From NCBI GenBank assembly GCA_934467415.1, contig CAKSLQ010000005.1, positions 62,001 to 126,000 of the forward strand: a stretch of 64,000 nucleotides of DNA. Direction: 5' to 3'. Made by a program: the position numbers and the translations under genes. The notes beneath the pieces were generated by a model. That model ran no database searches. It was not told where the DNA came from and worked only from the letters and a program-made list of their open reading frames with translations. The DNA is from an uncultured Eubacteriales bacterium (GTDB taxonomy: Bacteria > Bacillota > Clostridia > Oscillospirales > CAG-272). Of the stretch, positions 32,461-40,577 are shown piece after piece (position 1 is the first letter of the stretch; each line of letters starts with the position of its first letter).

Positions 32461-33216
32461 ATGAATGGGGCGATCGAGATGGCACACAACTATGCATATA
32501 TGCGGATATACGCCGACCTTGCGGATCGGATCCACGACGGGAGACTCGAGCCCGGCGCCAAGCTGCCGACCGAGACCGAGCTGGTCAAGGCTTACGCCGT
32601 CAGCCGGGAGACCATCCGCAAGGCGCTTTCCCTGCTGGAGGCACAGGATCTGATCACACGCAAAGTGTCGCTCGGCACCTTTGTCAAAGCGCCGAAGGCG
32701 GAGTACATGCAGACGCGCATTCACGAGAGCTTTTCCGAGCAGATGCGCCGCCTCGGCAAAGAGCCGTCCTCCGAGATCCAGTCCATCGAGATCCTGAGCG
32801 AGCTGCCCGGCTGCGTCGGCGCGGCCCTGCGGCCGGAAGAGGGCGAGCGTGTCTACCGGATCAGCCGCGTGCGTCTGGCAAGCGGTGTGCCGATGGCGTA
32901 TGAAATTGCCTATGTGCGGCAGAAATTCTGCCCGAACCTGCATACAATGCTGCTCAACGACACCTCGCTTTACGAGCTGTATGAGAAAAAATACAATCTG
33001 AAAATGGACCGCATCAGCCTGAAGGTGGAGGCCGTAACGGCGGAGCCGTTCTATCAGAAGGCGCTGCATCTCAAGGGCGCGGACGCGCTGTTGAAGATGA
33101 CGTCGCTGATGCATCTGGACAGCGGAGAACCGTTTTATTATGTCATCAGCTACCATGTCGGCGAAATCTATGAGTTCACCACAACCATGTCGCGCCGTGC
33201 GCCGCTGATTCCGTAG
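32461..33216 (+). CDS. GntR-family regulator, HutC/UTRA type
   Basis: This 251-aa protein has a winged helix at residues about 10-75 (YADLADRIHDGRLEPGAKLPTETELVKAYAVSRETIRKALSLLE is the family block) and a C-terminal UTRA ligand domain (GVPMAYEIAYVRQKFCPNL, DSGEPFYYVISYH). UTRA domains bind small sugars or amino-acid derivatives. It has its own promoter after the terminator of the membrane/TIM-barrel operon and most likely controls that operon. Start ATG 32461 has GGAAAGGA 7 nt upstream; ATG 32479 is a weaker option. Confidence 0.9.
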   Translation: MNGAIEMAHNYAYMRIYADLADRIHDGRLEPGAKLPTETELVKAYAVSRETIRKALSLLEAQDLITRKVSLGTFVKAPKAEYMQTRIHESFSEQMRRLGKEPSSEIQSIEILSELPGCVGAALRPEEGERVYRISRVRLASGVPMAYEIAYVRQKFCPNLHTMLLNDTSLYELYEKKYNLKMDRISLKVEAVTAEPFYQKALHLKGADALLKMTSLMHLDSGEPFYYVISYHVGEIYEFTTTMSRRAPLIP

Positions 33217-33220
33217 CACG

Positions 33221-33249
33221 AAAAAAAGACGCTTTCGGCGTCTTTTTTT
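33221..33249 (+). terminator. Terminator of the GntR gene
   Basis: A7-GACGC pairs with GCGTC-T7 around TTTCG. Confidence 0.85.
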
Positions 33250-33261
33250 GTTTGCAGCGTG

Positions 33262-33291
33262 TTGACAGCGCCGAGAAATCCGTTGTATAAT
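33262..33291 (+). promoter_or_regulatory. Promoter of the unknown/class-III aminotransferase pair
   Basis: TTGACA (33262-33267), an 18-nt spacer and TATAAT (33286-33291) lie about 60 nt before ATG 33352. Confidence 0.8.
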
Positions 33292-33351
33292 AACTTATTA
33301 TTATTTTTTTTAATTTTGCCCGATTTTACACCCGATGGGGAGGGAATACAG

Positions 33352-34116
33352 ATGACCGAACAAAAGGCAATGGCGTATGTGAACATGTACGGCGTGCTCG
33401 GCGCGCTGGAAGATCTGTGTGCGCTGGACGCCGAGGCGGAGGCGATCGTGCAGACGATCAAGAAGCCCGTGGCGCTCTGCTTCGACGTGAAGGACGGCCC
33501 CTGCCGCACCTTTCACTTTTCCGCAGACGGCTGCCGCACGACCGAGGGGGATGCGGGCTGCACCTGCAAGATGCGTTTCGCGTCGCCTGCCGCGTTCAAC
33601 CGCATGATCGACGAAGGCAAGCCCGGTATGCCCGTCAAGGGTGTGATCGCGCTGCTGTCGTTTCTGACCGGGCCGTTCACCAAGCTCACCGACCGGCTGG
33701 CCGCCGTGCTGCGCCCCGACGAGGCGGCGCTCGCCGACCGCGCCTTCTTTGAGGAAAACACGCTGATGACGATGTACGTCATCGCGGGCGCGATCTCGGG
33801 GCTGGCCAATTCCGACTCCATCGCGAAGATCTCCGCCGAGAACACGCCGGACGGCGACATTTCGCTCGGCATCCGCGACAAGGCCGCCGTGACCATCCGC
33901 GTGCGCGACCATGCGTTCACCACGATCAAGGCGCCTGCGGAGCATCCGCGCGCGCTGATGGAGTTTGCCGACATCGACCTTGCAAACGGGCTGTTTGCCG
34001 GCAAGGTCTCGACCATCAACGAAATGTGCAAGGGCAACATCCGCCTTGCGGGCGTGCTGTCCATGGTGGATAACGTCAACCGCATTCTCGACCGCGTGTC
34101 GGTCTACCTTAGTTAA
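33352..34116 (+). CDS. Conserved protein, possible SCP2-like N-terminal region
   Basis: This 254-aa soluble protein starts at ATG 33352 after GGGGAGGGA. Residues about 40-110 (VALCFDVKDGPCRTFHFSAD, then CTCKMRFASPAAFNRMIDEG) have the strand-and-pocket pattern of SCP2-type lipid-binding domains. The second half (ISLGIRDKAAVTIRVRDHAF) has a similar strand layout and may be a divergent repeat. No catalytic residues are recognisable. It is 12 nt upstream of a class-III aminotransferase gene, so the two are very likely co-expressed and may act on one metabolite. The SCP2 suggestion is tentative. Confidence 0.65.
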   Translation: MTEQKAMAYVNMYGVLGALEDLCALDAEAEAIVQTIKKPVALCFDVKDGPCRTFHFSADGCRTTEGDAGCTCKMRFASPAAFNRMIDEGKPGMPVKGVIALLSFLTGPFTKLTDRLAAVLRPDEAALADRAFFEENTLMTMYVIAGAISGLANSDSIAKISAENTPDGDISLGIRDKAAVTIRVRDHAFTTIKAPAEHPRALMEFADIDLANGLFAGKVSTINEMCKGNIRLAGVLSMVDNVNRILDRVSVYLS

Positions 34117-34128
34117 GGGGGCAGAGCA

Positions 34129-35406
34129 ATGAGCAGATTTCCCGAATACACACACGAAAAGAGCCGCGCGTGGTTTGACCGCGCGCTGAACGTCATCCCC
34201 TCCGGCATTTACGGCCATCTCGGCCCGTCCGAGGGGCTGTTCCTGCCGCTCGGAAAGTGGCCGCTCATCAGCTCCCGCGCCGAGGGGACTTACTTCTGGG
34301 ACATGGACGGCAACCGCTACATCGACATGATGTGCGCCTACGGGCCGAACGTCCTCGGCTACAACGACCCCGATGTGGACGCCGCCGCGCTGGAACAGCT
34401 GAAGGCGGGCAACTGCACGACCGCGCCCTCCTACAAGATGGTGGAGTGCGCCGAGCTGCTGGTGGACACGGTGGCCTGCGCCGACTGGGCCTACTTTATG
34501 AAGAACGGCACCGACGCGACGACCTTTGCCGTGCTCTGCGCCCGCGCACACACCAAGCGCAAGAAGACGGTCTTCTTCAAGGGCTATTACCACGGCAACG
34601 ATCCCTGGGCGATGAAGGCCGATTACCCCGGCATCCTGCCCGAGGATGTGGCCAACAACATCATCGTCCCGTGGTTTGACATGGACGCGCTCGAACGTGT
34701 GTGGGAAGAAAACGGGGGCGACATCGCGGCGCTGATCGCGCAGCCCTACGACCACGGCAATTTCTACGACAACGTCTGCTCCACGAAGGAAAAGTGGCAG
34801 GCGGTGCGCAAATTCTGCGATGCGCACGGTATCGTGCTGATTTTCGACGACGTGCGCACCGGCTTCCGCCTCGACCTTGCGGGCAGCGACCACTACTACG
34901 GCATCAAGGCGGACATCATCTGCTTCTGCAAGGCGCTTGCCAACGGCTACAACATGTCGGCCTCCTGCGGGCAGGAGTTCCTGCGCGCGGCGGCGTCCTC
35001 GCTCTCCTTCACCGGCTCGTACTGGATGAGCGCCGTGCCGTTTGCCGCCTGCATCGCCACCATCAACAAGATGAAGAAGCTCGACACGCCGCGCCTTTTC
35101 CGCGAAAAGGGCGAGAAGTTCACGTCCGCGCTCCGCGCGGCGGGTGCAAAGCACGGCTTTGACCTCGTTGTCTCGGGCGAACCTGCGCTGTTCTACCTGC
35201 GCATCGCCAACGACGACAGCCTGATGCTGCATCAGGAGTGGGTGGCCGAGTGCGTCTCGCGCGGCCTGTTCCTCGCGTCGCACCACAACCACTTTATCAA
35301 CGCCGCGCTCAGCGACGCCGACATCGCGCTTGCGGCCGACATCGCCGATGACGCATTCGAGGTCGTGGCAAAGCGCCATCCAGACGCGCTGAAGGACGTT
35401 CGATAA
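34129..35406 (+). CDS. Class-III aminotransferase, glutamate-1-semialdehyde-mutase-like
   Basis: This 425-aa PLP enzyme follows the upstream gene by 12 nt with GGGGGCAGAG before ATG 34129. Features are GTYFWDMDGNRYIDMMCAYGPNVLGY, the FMKNGTDATTFAVLCARAHT pyridoxal region, the aspartate pair in LIFDDVRTGFR, and the PLP lysine in CFCKALANGYNMSA. The N-terminal part follows HemL (glutamate-1-semialdehyde aminomutase), but no haem genes are present and the LIFDEV glutamate is aspartate. It is more likely an amino-group transferase for an unknown substrate shared with the preceding protein. Confidence 0.82.
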   Translation: MSRFPEYTHEKSRAWFDRALNVIPSGIYGHLGPSEGLFLPLGKWPLISSRAEGTYFWDMDGNRYIDMMCAYGPNVLGYNDPDVDAAALEQLKAGNCTTAPSYKMVECAELLVDTVACADWAYFMKNGTDATTFAVLCARAHTKRKKTVFFKGYYHGNDPWAMKADYPGILPEDVANNIIVPWFDMDALERVWEENGGDIAALIAQPYDHGNFYDNVCSTKEKWQAVRKFCDAHGIVLIFDDVRTGFRLDLAGSDHYYGIKADIICFCKALANGYNMSASCGQEFLRAAASSLSFTGSYWMSAVPFAACIATINKMKKLDTPRLFREKGEKFTSALRAAGAKHGFDLVVSGEPALFYLRIANDDSLMLHQEWVAECVSRGLFLASHHNHFINAALSDADIALAADIADDAFEVVAKRHPDALKDVR

Positions 35407-35418
35407 CCGATTCAAAAA

Positions 35419-35755
35419 AGCCGCCGCGCATCCGCGCGGCGGCGCAGGTTGCTGACAAATCAGGAATTTATCTGTGGAGCCGCACTATCTTTTACCTCCC
35501 TCATTGAGGGAGACGGGGACGGAAACGCAGAGCGTTTCCAATGAGTTTCCCTTGCGGGAAACATCACGCTTGCGGTGGAAGGAGTTTTACTCTTCTGCAA
35601 AAACTCCCCCAGTCACCTAACGGAGGAGGATGTTTTCCCATCGGGAAAACTCCGCGAGACGCATCGCGTCTCGTACGCCGTCCCTCACCGAGGGGGCTGA
35701 AAAAGATAACCGGACTTTGTCATCACTCTGAGCCGCCGCGCATCCGCGCGGCGGC
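35419..35755. repeat. 25-bp direct repeat flanking MITE-like element copy 2
   Basis: AGCCGCCGCGCATCCGCGCG plus GCGGC occurs identically at 35419-35443 and 35731-35755. Each copy is itself a hairpin (GCCGCCGCGC-ATCC-GCGCGGCGGC). Between them lies a repeat element at 35494-35700. The remaining bases of the 374-nt gap 35407-35780 hold no gene. The duplication may be a trace of insertion into a terminator-like hairpin, or two copies of a hairpin end sequence of a larger composite element. Confidence 0.6.
35494..35700. repeat. MITE-like palindromic repeat, copy 2
   Basis: It is about 207 bp with imperfect inverted ends (ACCTCCCTCATTGAGGGAGA on the left; reverse complement of the right AGCCCCCTCGGTGAGGGACG). 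Internal hairpins include TTTCCCTTGCGGGAAA, TTTTCCCATCGGGAAAA and GAGACGCATCGCGTCTC. It shares 27 identical bases with copy 1 (35540-35566 with 3255-3281). It is non-coding. Confidence 0.75.
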
Positions 35756-35780
35756 ACTTTGACGCATGGAGGAAAATGCG

Positions 35781-36536
35781 ATGAGAGCTTGCGGGCTGGT
35801 TTCGGTCAGCTTCCGGGACCATACGCCGGAGGAAATCGCCGCGGCGGCACACGCGTGCGGACTCTCCTGCATCGAGTGGGGCAGCGATGTACACGCGCCT
35901 GCCGCCGACGCGGCACGACTTGCGGCGGTCGCCGCGATTTCGGCGGAGAATCACATCCGCATCTCGTCCTACGGCAGCTATTTCAAGATCGGGCGGGACG
36001 CGCCGTCGGATTTTCCGCCGTATATCCGCGCCGCAAAGGCGCTCGGCACAAGGATCATCCGCCTGTGGTGCGGCACAAAGGGGTACGCCGCCTATACGGC
36101 GGACGAGCTTGCCCGCCTGTTTGCAGACTGCCGGGAGATTGAAAGAATAGCGGCGGCCGCCGACGTGATCGTCTGCATGGAGTGCCACGGCGGGACGGTG
36201 ACCGACTGCGCCGAGGGGACGGCGGCGCTCATGGACGCTGTCGGCAGCGCGCACTTCCGCATGTACTGGCAGCCGAACCAGTTTCGGACGGTGGAGGAGA
36301 ACCTGCGCTGCGCCGCGCTCTGCGCGCCGTACACCGAGGTGATCCACGTGTTCAACTGGCAGGGGAAGGCGAAATATCCGCTGGCCGCGGCGGCGGACGT
36401 CTGGCGGCGGTATCTCGCCTGCTTCCCCGAGACGATCCCGCTGCTGCTGGAATTCATGCCGGACGGCCGGATCGAGAGCCTCGCCGCCGAGGCGGCGGCG
36501 CTCCGCGCCCTTGCGGAAGGAGAGACGAAAGAATGA
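35781..36536 (+). CDS. Sugar-phosphate isomerase/epimerase-type TIM-barrel protein
   Basis: This 251-aa protein of the xylose-isomerase-like barrel family (AP_endonuc_2) has blocks LSCIEWGSDVHAP, RIIRLWCGTKG, VIVCMECHGGTVTD, FRMYWQPNQF and VIHVFNWQG, which supply the acidic and histidine metal ligands expected at strand ends. GGAGG lies 8 nt before ATG 35781 (ATG 35766 overlaps that site). It overlaps the 2-hydroxyacid dehydrogenase gene by 4 nt. The pair suggests conversion and oxidation/reduction of a sugar-acid type metabolite; the substrate is unknown. Confidence 0.82.
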   Translation: MRACGLVSVSFRDHTPEEIAAAAHACGLSCIEWGSDVHAPAADAARLAAVAAISAENHIRISSYGSYFKIGRDAPSDFPPYIRAAKALGTRIIRLWCGTKGYAAYTADELARLFADCREIERIAAAADVIVCMECHGGTVTDCAEGTAALMDAVGSAHFRMYWQPNQFRTVEENLRCAALCAPYTEVIHVFNWQGKAKYPLAAAADVWRRYLACFPETIPLLLEFMPDGRIESLAAEAAALRALAEGETKE

Positions 36537-37534
36537 AAGCAACGTTTTTGTGCGACTCGGAACAGAAGATCCGCGACGTCTACGACGCCGGGGCGGTCGC
36601 GCGCCTTGCGGCGCTCACCGATTTTGACGATACGGTTTGCAGCCGCGCCGACCTGATCGGCGGGGCGCGGGATCTGCGCGGGGTGCGCTGGCTGTTTTCC
36701 ACCTGGAAGATGCCCGTGCTGACCGAGGACGAGATCCGAACCTATCTGCCGAACTTGGAAGCGCTCTTTTACGCGGCGGGGACGGTGCAGGCGTTTGCGC
36801 GCCCGTTTTTACACTGCGGCGTGCGTGTGTTCAGCGCCTGGGCGGCGAACGCCGTGCCGGTTGCGGAATATGCGGCGGCGCAGATCCTGCTCGCCAACAA
36901 GGGCTTTTTCCCCGCGTCGCGGTTTTGCAGCGTGGGCAGACGCGCGGAGGCGCGCAGTGCCTTTGTGCGCTATCCGGGCAACTATGACACAAGGGTCGGC
37001 ATCATCGGCGCGGGCATGATCGGCCGCGGGGTCATCCGCCTGCTGCGCGACATGCGGCTGGAGCTTTTGGTGTTCGACCCGTTTTTGCCGGATGAGACGG
37101 CGCGCGGACTCGGCGTGCGGAAGGTCTCGCTTGAGACGCTGTTTGCGGAATGCGCCGTGGTGAGCAACCACCTGGCGAACAACGCCGCGACAAAGGGGAT
37201 GCTGAACTACGCGCTCTTTGCCAAGCTGCCGCCGAACGCTACGTTCATCAACACGGGGCGCGGCGCGCAGGTTGTGGAGGCCGATCTCTGCCGCATCCTG
37301 GCGGAGCGCCCCGATCTGACGGCGATCCTCGACGTCACCTGCCCGGAGCCGCCGGCGGCGGACAGCCCGTTCTACGCGCTCGACAACTGCATTCTGACGC
37401 CGCATATCGCGGGCAGCAGCGGCAACGAAGTACACCGCATGGCGGCGTACATGGCCGAGGAGTTTGAGCGCTGTCTTGACGGCCGCCCGACACTCTACGA
37501 GGTGGACGAGGCCATGCTCGAAAGAATGGCGTAA
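36533..37534 (+). CDS. D-isomer-specific 2-hydroxyacid dehydrogenase
   Basis: This 333-aa NAD(P)-dependent dehydrogenase has the dinucleotide-binding loop GIIGAGMIGRG at about residue 160, the catalytic arginine of FINTGRGAQVVE, the glutamate of DVTCPEPP and the histidine of LTPHIAGS. These are the full R-E-H triad. The N-terminal substrate domain is divergent, with KMPVLTEDEI. ATG 36533 overlaps the preceding stop. It ends at a bidirectional terminator. It probably acts on the product of the TIM-barrel enzyme. Confidence 0.88.
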   Translation: MKATFLCDSEQKIRDVYDAGAVARLAALTDFDDTVCSRADLIGGARDLRGVRWLFSTWKMPVLTEDEIRTYLPNLEALFYAAGTVQAFARPFLHCGVRVFSAWAANAVPVAEYAAAQILLANKGFFPASRFCSVGRRAEARSAFVRYPGNYDTRVGIIGAGMIGRGVIRLLRDMRLELLVFDPFLPDETARGLGVRKVSLETLFAECAVVSNHLANNAATKGMLNYALFAKLPPNATFINTGRGAQVVEADLCRILAERPDLTAILDVTCPEPPAADSPFYALDNCILTPHIAGSSGNEVHRMAAYMAEEFERCLDGRPTLYEVDEAMLERMA

Positions 37535-37540
37535 AATGCA

Positions 37541-37579
37541 AAAAAGGAAGAAGACCGCCATGCGGTCTTCTTCCTTTTT
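37541..37579. terminator. Bidirectional terminator between convergent genes
   Basis: AAAAAGGAAGAAGACCGC pairs perfectly with GCGGTCTTCTTCCTTTTT around CAT. It has A and T tracts on both sides, so it serves the plus-strand dehydrogenase and the minus-strand SDR gene. Confidence 0.93.
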
Positions 37580-37586
37580 ATCTTCC

Positions 37587-38357
37587 TTACAGATGCTTTT
37601 GCTGCTTCATCCAGGTGTGCATGACGAAGCGGTGGGGCAGCAGCTTGACGGCGAGGACCTGTGCGCGCACGGGGAAGCCGTGGATGGAGACGTCCTTCTT
37701 TGGCTTGTACAGGTCGCGCATCGCGGTGGCGACGACGTCCTTTGCCTCGTACATCTTGTTGAAGTAGGTCACGGCGTTTGTGCAGTCGGTCTTGGCGCGG
37801 TCGAAGAAGTCGGTGCGCACCCAGCCGGGGCAGACCGCCATCACCTTGATGCCGCGCGGGCGCAGCTCCACGTTCAGCGCGCGGGAATAGCTGAGGACGA
37901 ACGCCTTGGTCGCGCCGTAGACGCCGATGTAGGGGACGGGCTGGAACGAGGAGAGCGAGTCCAGCTCGACGATGTGCGCGCCCGCCTGCATGTAGGGCAG
38001 GGTGTACTCGGTCGAGCGGACGAGCGCCTTGCAGTTGAGGTCGATCATCTCGCAGGAGACCTCGGTCGGGATCTCGGCGTAGGTGCCGAATTTGCCGAAG
38101 CCCGCGCAGTTGACCAGCACGGAGACGTCCGGCTTTTCGGCTTCGAGCAGGGCGCGGTAGGTGTCGAAGCTCTCAGCCTTGCCGAGGTCGAGCGCGATCG
38201 GGCGGATCGCGGTTTTGCACTCGGTTTTCAGCGATTCGAGCCGGTCGAGGCGGCGCGCGATGACCCAGATCTCCTCATACTTGCCCTCGCGGTCGAGCGC
38301 GTAGACAAATTCACGCCCCATGCCGGAGGACGCGCCGGTAACGATAGCGATTTTCAT
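37587..38357 (-). CDS. Short-chain dehydrogenase/reductase
   Basis: This 256-aa Rossmann enzyme has cofactor loop TGASSGMG, LVNCAGFG, the Ser and YxxxK of catalysis (ELDSLSSFQPVPYIGVYGATK) and PGWVRTDFF. The C-terminal tail (RDLYKPKKDVSIHGFPVRAQVLAVKLLPHRFVMHTW) resembles SDRs acting on lipids or long-chain ketones. It starts 13 nt after the parC stop, so it is the last gene of the minus-strand operon. The substrate is unknown. ATG 38357 is preferred over longer in-frame starts because GGAG lies just upstream. Confidence 0.88.
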   Translation of the reverse strand: MKIAIVTGASSGMGREFVYALDREGKYEEIWVIARRLDRLESLKTECKTAIRPIALDLGKAESFDTYRALLEAEKPDVSVLVNCAGFGKFGTYAEIPTEVSCEMIDLNCKALVRSTEYTLPYMQAGAHIVELDSLSSFQPVPYIGVYGATKAFVLSYSRALNVELRPRGIKVMAVCPGWVRTDFFDRAKTDCTNAVTYFNKMYEAKDVVATAMRDLYKPKKDVSIHGFPVRAQVLAVKLLPHRFVMHTWMKQQKHL

Positions 38358-38370
38358 GGTGTTTCTCCTT

Positions 38371-40575
38371 TTACAGCGCCGAGCCGGTCGCCGGAATCTT
38401 GATCTTGCGGTAATTCTGCGGGTCGGGGTAGATGGACTTCTCGGTCTCATCCGCATAGACGACCGTCGCGCCCGCTTTCAGCGTGAACAGCGTCACGCCG
38501 CCCGCCGTGCGCGTGGATTTCTCGGGGATGAGCGCGCTCTTGATGGTGATCGCCTTGTTCTGACTGGATACGAGGATGACGTCCTTCGGCGCGTCCTCGA
38601 GGATCGCGGCGACGATGGGGGAGGCGGCCGAATACACGCCCGAGAACTTCTTGCGCGCGCTGGTGAGCTGGTAGGCCGACAGGCTGACGCGCACGCCCTT
38701 GCCGTTTGCAAAGATGTAGATCATGTTGCACGTTTCCAGCCCCTCGCGTAAGAGAAGCATCGCAATCGGCCGCTCGCCGTCGGCCATGCCGAGCTTGGCG
38801 GGCAGGAAGTCGCCCAGCGCCGACGCCTTGACCGGGTCAAAGTCGCGCACGCGCGCCTTGTACATCTGGCAGCGGTCGGTGACAAACAGCACCTCGGCGG
38901 TGTTGTCGCAGTCGATCGTGTGCGTGATGCGGTCGCCCTCTTTGAGCTTCTGCTCGTCGCTGCCGCGCAGCGAGACCAGCGTGATCTTCTTGAAGTAGCC
39001 GTCGTGGGTGAGGATCAGCTTGGCGTTGTAGTTCTCCACAAAGTCGTCCGCCGTGGCGACCTCGATCTCGTCGTCGCCGATGAGCTGGGTCTTGCGCGGC
39101 TTCGCGTACTTTTTCTTGATTTCGGTGAGCTGCTTTACGATCTCGGCCTTGACCCTGAGGTCGTCGCCGATGGTCGCCTCGAGGTCGGCGATCTCGGCCT
39201 TGAGGTTCTCAATCTCCTTGATGCGCTCCATGATGTACTCGCGGTTGAGGTGGCGCAGCTTGATCTCGGCGATGTACTCGGCCTGAATCTCGTCGAGGTT
39301 GAAGGCCTGCATCAGGTTGGGTACGACTTCGCTCTCCTTGGCCGTGCCGCGCACGATCGCGATGGCGCGATCAATGTCGAGCAGAATCTTGCCGAGGCCG
39401 AGCAGCAGATGCAGCTTTTCCTTCTTTTTGCCGAGGTCGAAGCCGAGCTCGCGGCGCAGGCAGCCCATGCGGAAGCGGATCCATTCGCGCAGGATATCCG
39501 CCACGCCGAGCTGGCGCGGCGCGCCGTCGATCAGCACGTTGAAGTTGCAGTCGAATGCGTCCTCCAACGGCGTCAGCTTGTAGAGCTTGGTCATCAGCTT
39601 GTCGGGGTCGGTGCCGCGGCGCAGGTCGATGGTCAGCTTGAAGCCCGAGAGGTCGATCTCGTCGCGCACGTCGGTGATGTCCTTGATCTTGCCGCTCTTG
39701 ACCGCATCGGTGATCTTGGCGATGATCGCCTCGATCGAGGTGGAGTAGGGGATCTGCGTCACGTCGATGCAGTTGGCGTCCTTATCGTAGGAATAGCGCG
39801 CGCGCATCCGCAAGGGGCCGCGCCCGGTCTCAAACACGCGGCGCATGGCCTCGCGGTTGTAGATGATGTATGCACCGCCGGGGAAGTCGGGCGCCTTGAT
39901 GATGTCCATCAGCGTGTCCGTGGTGGTGTTCGGATGGCGGAGCAGGGCAATCGTCGCGTCGCAGACCTCGCCGAGGTTGAACGAGCAGATGGAGGAGGCC
40001 ATGCCGACGGCAATGCCCATGTTGGGCGAGACCAGAATGTTGGGAAACGAGGTCGGCAAGAGCGTCGGCTCGGTGGTGGAGTTGTCATAGTTCGGCACCA
40101 TGTCCACCGCGTCCTTGTCCACGCCGCGGAAGATCTCGGCGCAGAACGGGTCGAGCTTGGCCTCGGTGTAACGCGAGGCGGCGTAGGCCATGTCGCGGCT
40201 GTACTGCTTGCCGAAGCTTCCCTTGGAATCGACAAAGGGGTGCAGCAGCGCCTCGTTGCCGCGCGTGAGGCGCACCATCGTCTCGTAGATGGCGGCGTCG
40301 CCGTGCGGATTCAGCTTCATCGTCTGGCCGACGATGTTGGCGCTCTTGGTGCGCTGCCCCGTGAGCAGCCCCATCTTGTACATGGTGTAGAGCAGCTTGC
40401 GGTGCGCAGGCTTGAAGCCGTCGATCTCGGGGATGGCGCGCGAGATGATGACGCTCATGGTATAGGGCATGTAGTTCTGCTCGATGACGTCGGTGATGAG
40501 CTGGGGTGTCGCGGGGGCGGCGGGTTCGGTCGCGCGCCGGTCGCGGTCGAGGTTCTTTGCTTTTGCCTTGGCCAT
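38371..40575 (-). CDS. parC: DNA topoisomerase IV/gyrase-type subunit A
   Basis: This 734-aa type-IIA topoisomerase A subunit breaks and rejoins DNA to decatenate or relax it. The breakage-reunion domain shows PHGDAAIYETMVRLTRG, the QYSRDMAYAASRYTEAKL loop with active-site tyrosine Y136, and PNMGIAVGMAS. The coiled-coil/tower follows. The C-terminal domain (residues about 490-734) is short and has no clear GyrA box QRRGGKG, favouring ParC over GyrA. No B subunit is in the window. The gene begins 2 nt after the conserved unknown gene upstream. Confidence 0.88.
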   Translation of the reverse strand: MAKAKAKNLDRDRRATEPAAPATPQLITDVIEQNYMPYTMSVIISRAIPEIDGFKPAHRKLLYTMYKMGLLTGQRTKSANIVGQTMKLNPHGDAAIYETMVRLTRGNEALLHPFVDSKGSFGKQYSRDMAYAASRYTEAKLDPFCAEIFRGVDKDAVDMVPNYDNSTTEPTLLPTSFPNILVSPNMGIAVGMASSICSFNLGEVCDATIALLRHPNTTTDTLMDIIKAPDFPGGAYIIYNREAMRRVFETGRGPLRMRARYSYDKDANCIDVTQIPYSTSIEAIIAKITDAVKSGKIKDITDVRDEIDLSGFKLTIDLRRGTDPDKLMTKLYKLTPLEDAFDCNFNVLIDGAPRQLGVADILREWIRFRMGCLRRELGFDLGKKKEKLHLLLGLGKILLDIDRAIAIVRGTAKESEVVPNLMQAFNLDEIQAEYIAEIKLRHLNREYIMERIKEIENLKAEIADLEATIGDDLRVKAEIVKQLTEIKKKYAKPRKTQLIGDDEIEVATADDFVENYNAKLILTHDGYFKKITLVSLRGSDEQKLKEGDRITHTIDCDNTAEVLFVTDRCQMYKARVRDFDPVKASALGDFLPAKLGMADGERPIAMLLLREGLETCNMIYIFANGKGVRVSLSAYQLTSARKKFSGVYSAASPIVAAILEDAPKDVILVSSQNKAITIKSALIPEKSTRTAGGVTLFTLKAGATVVYADETEKSIYPDPQNYRKIKIPATGSAL

Positions 40576-40577
40576 TT

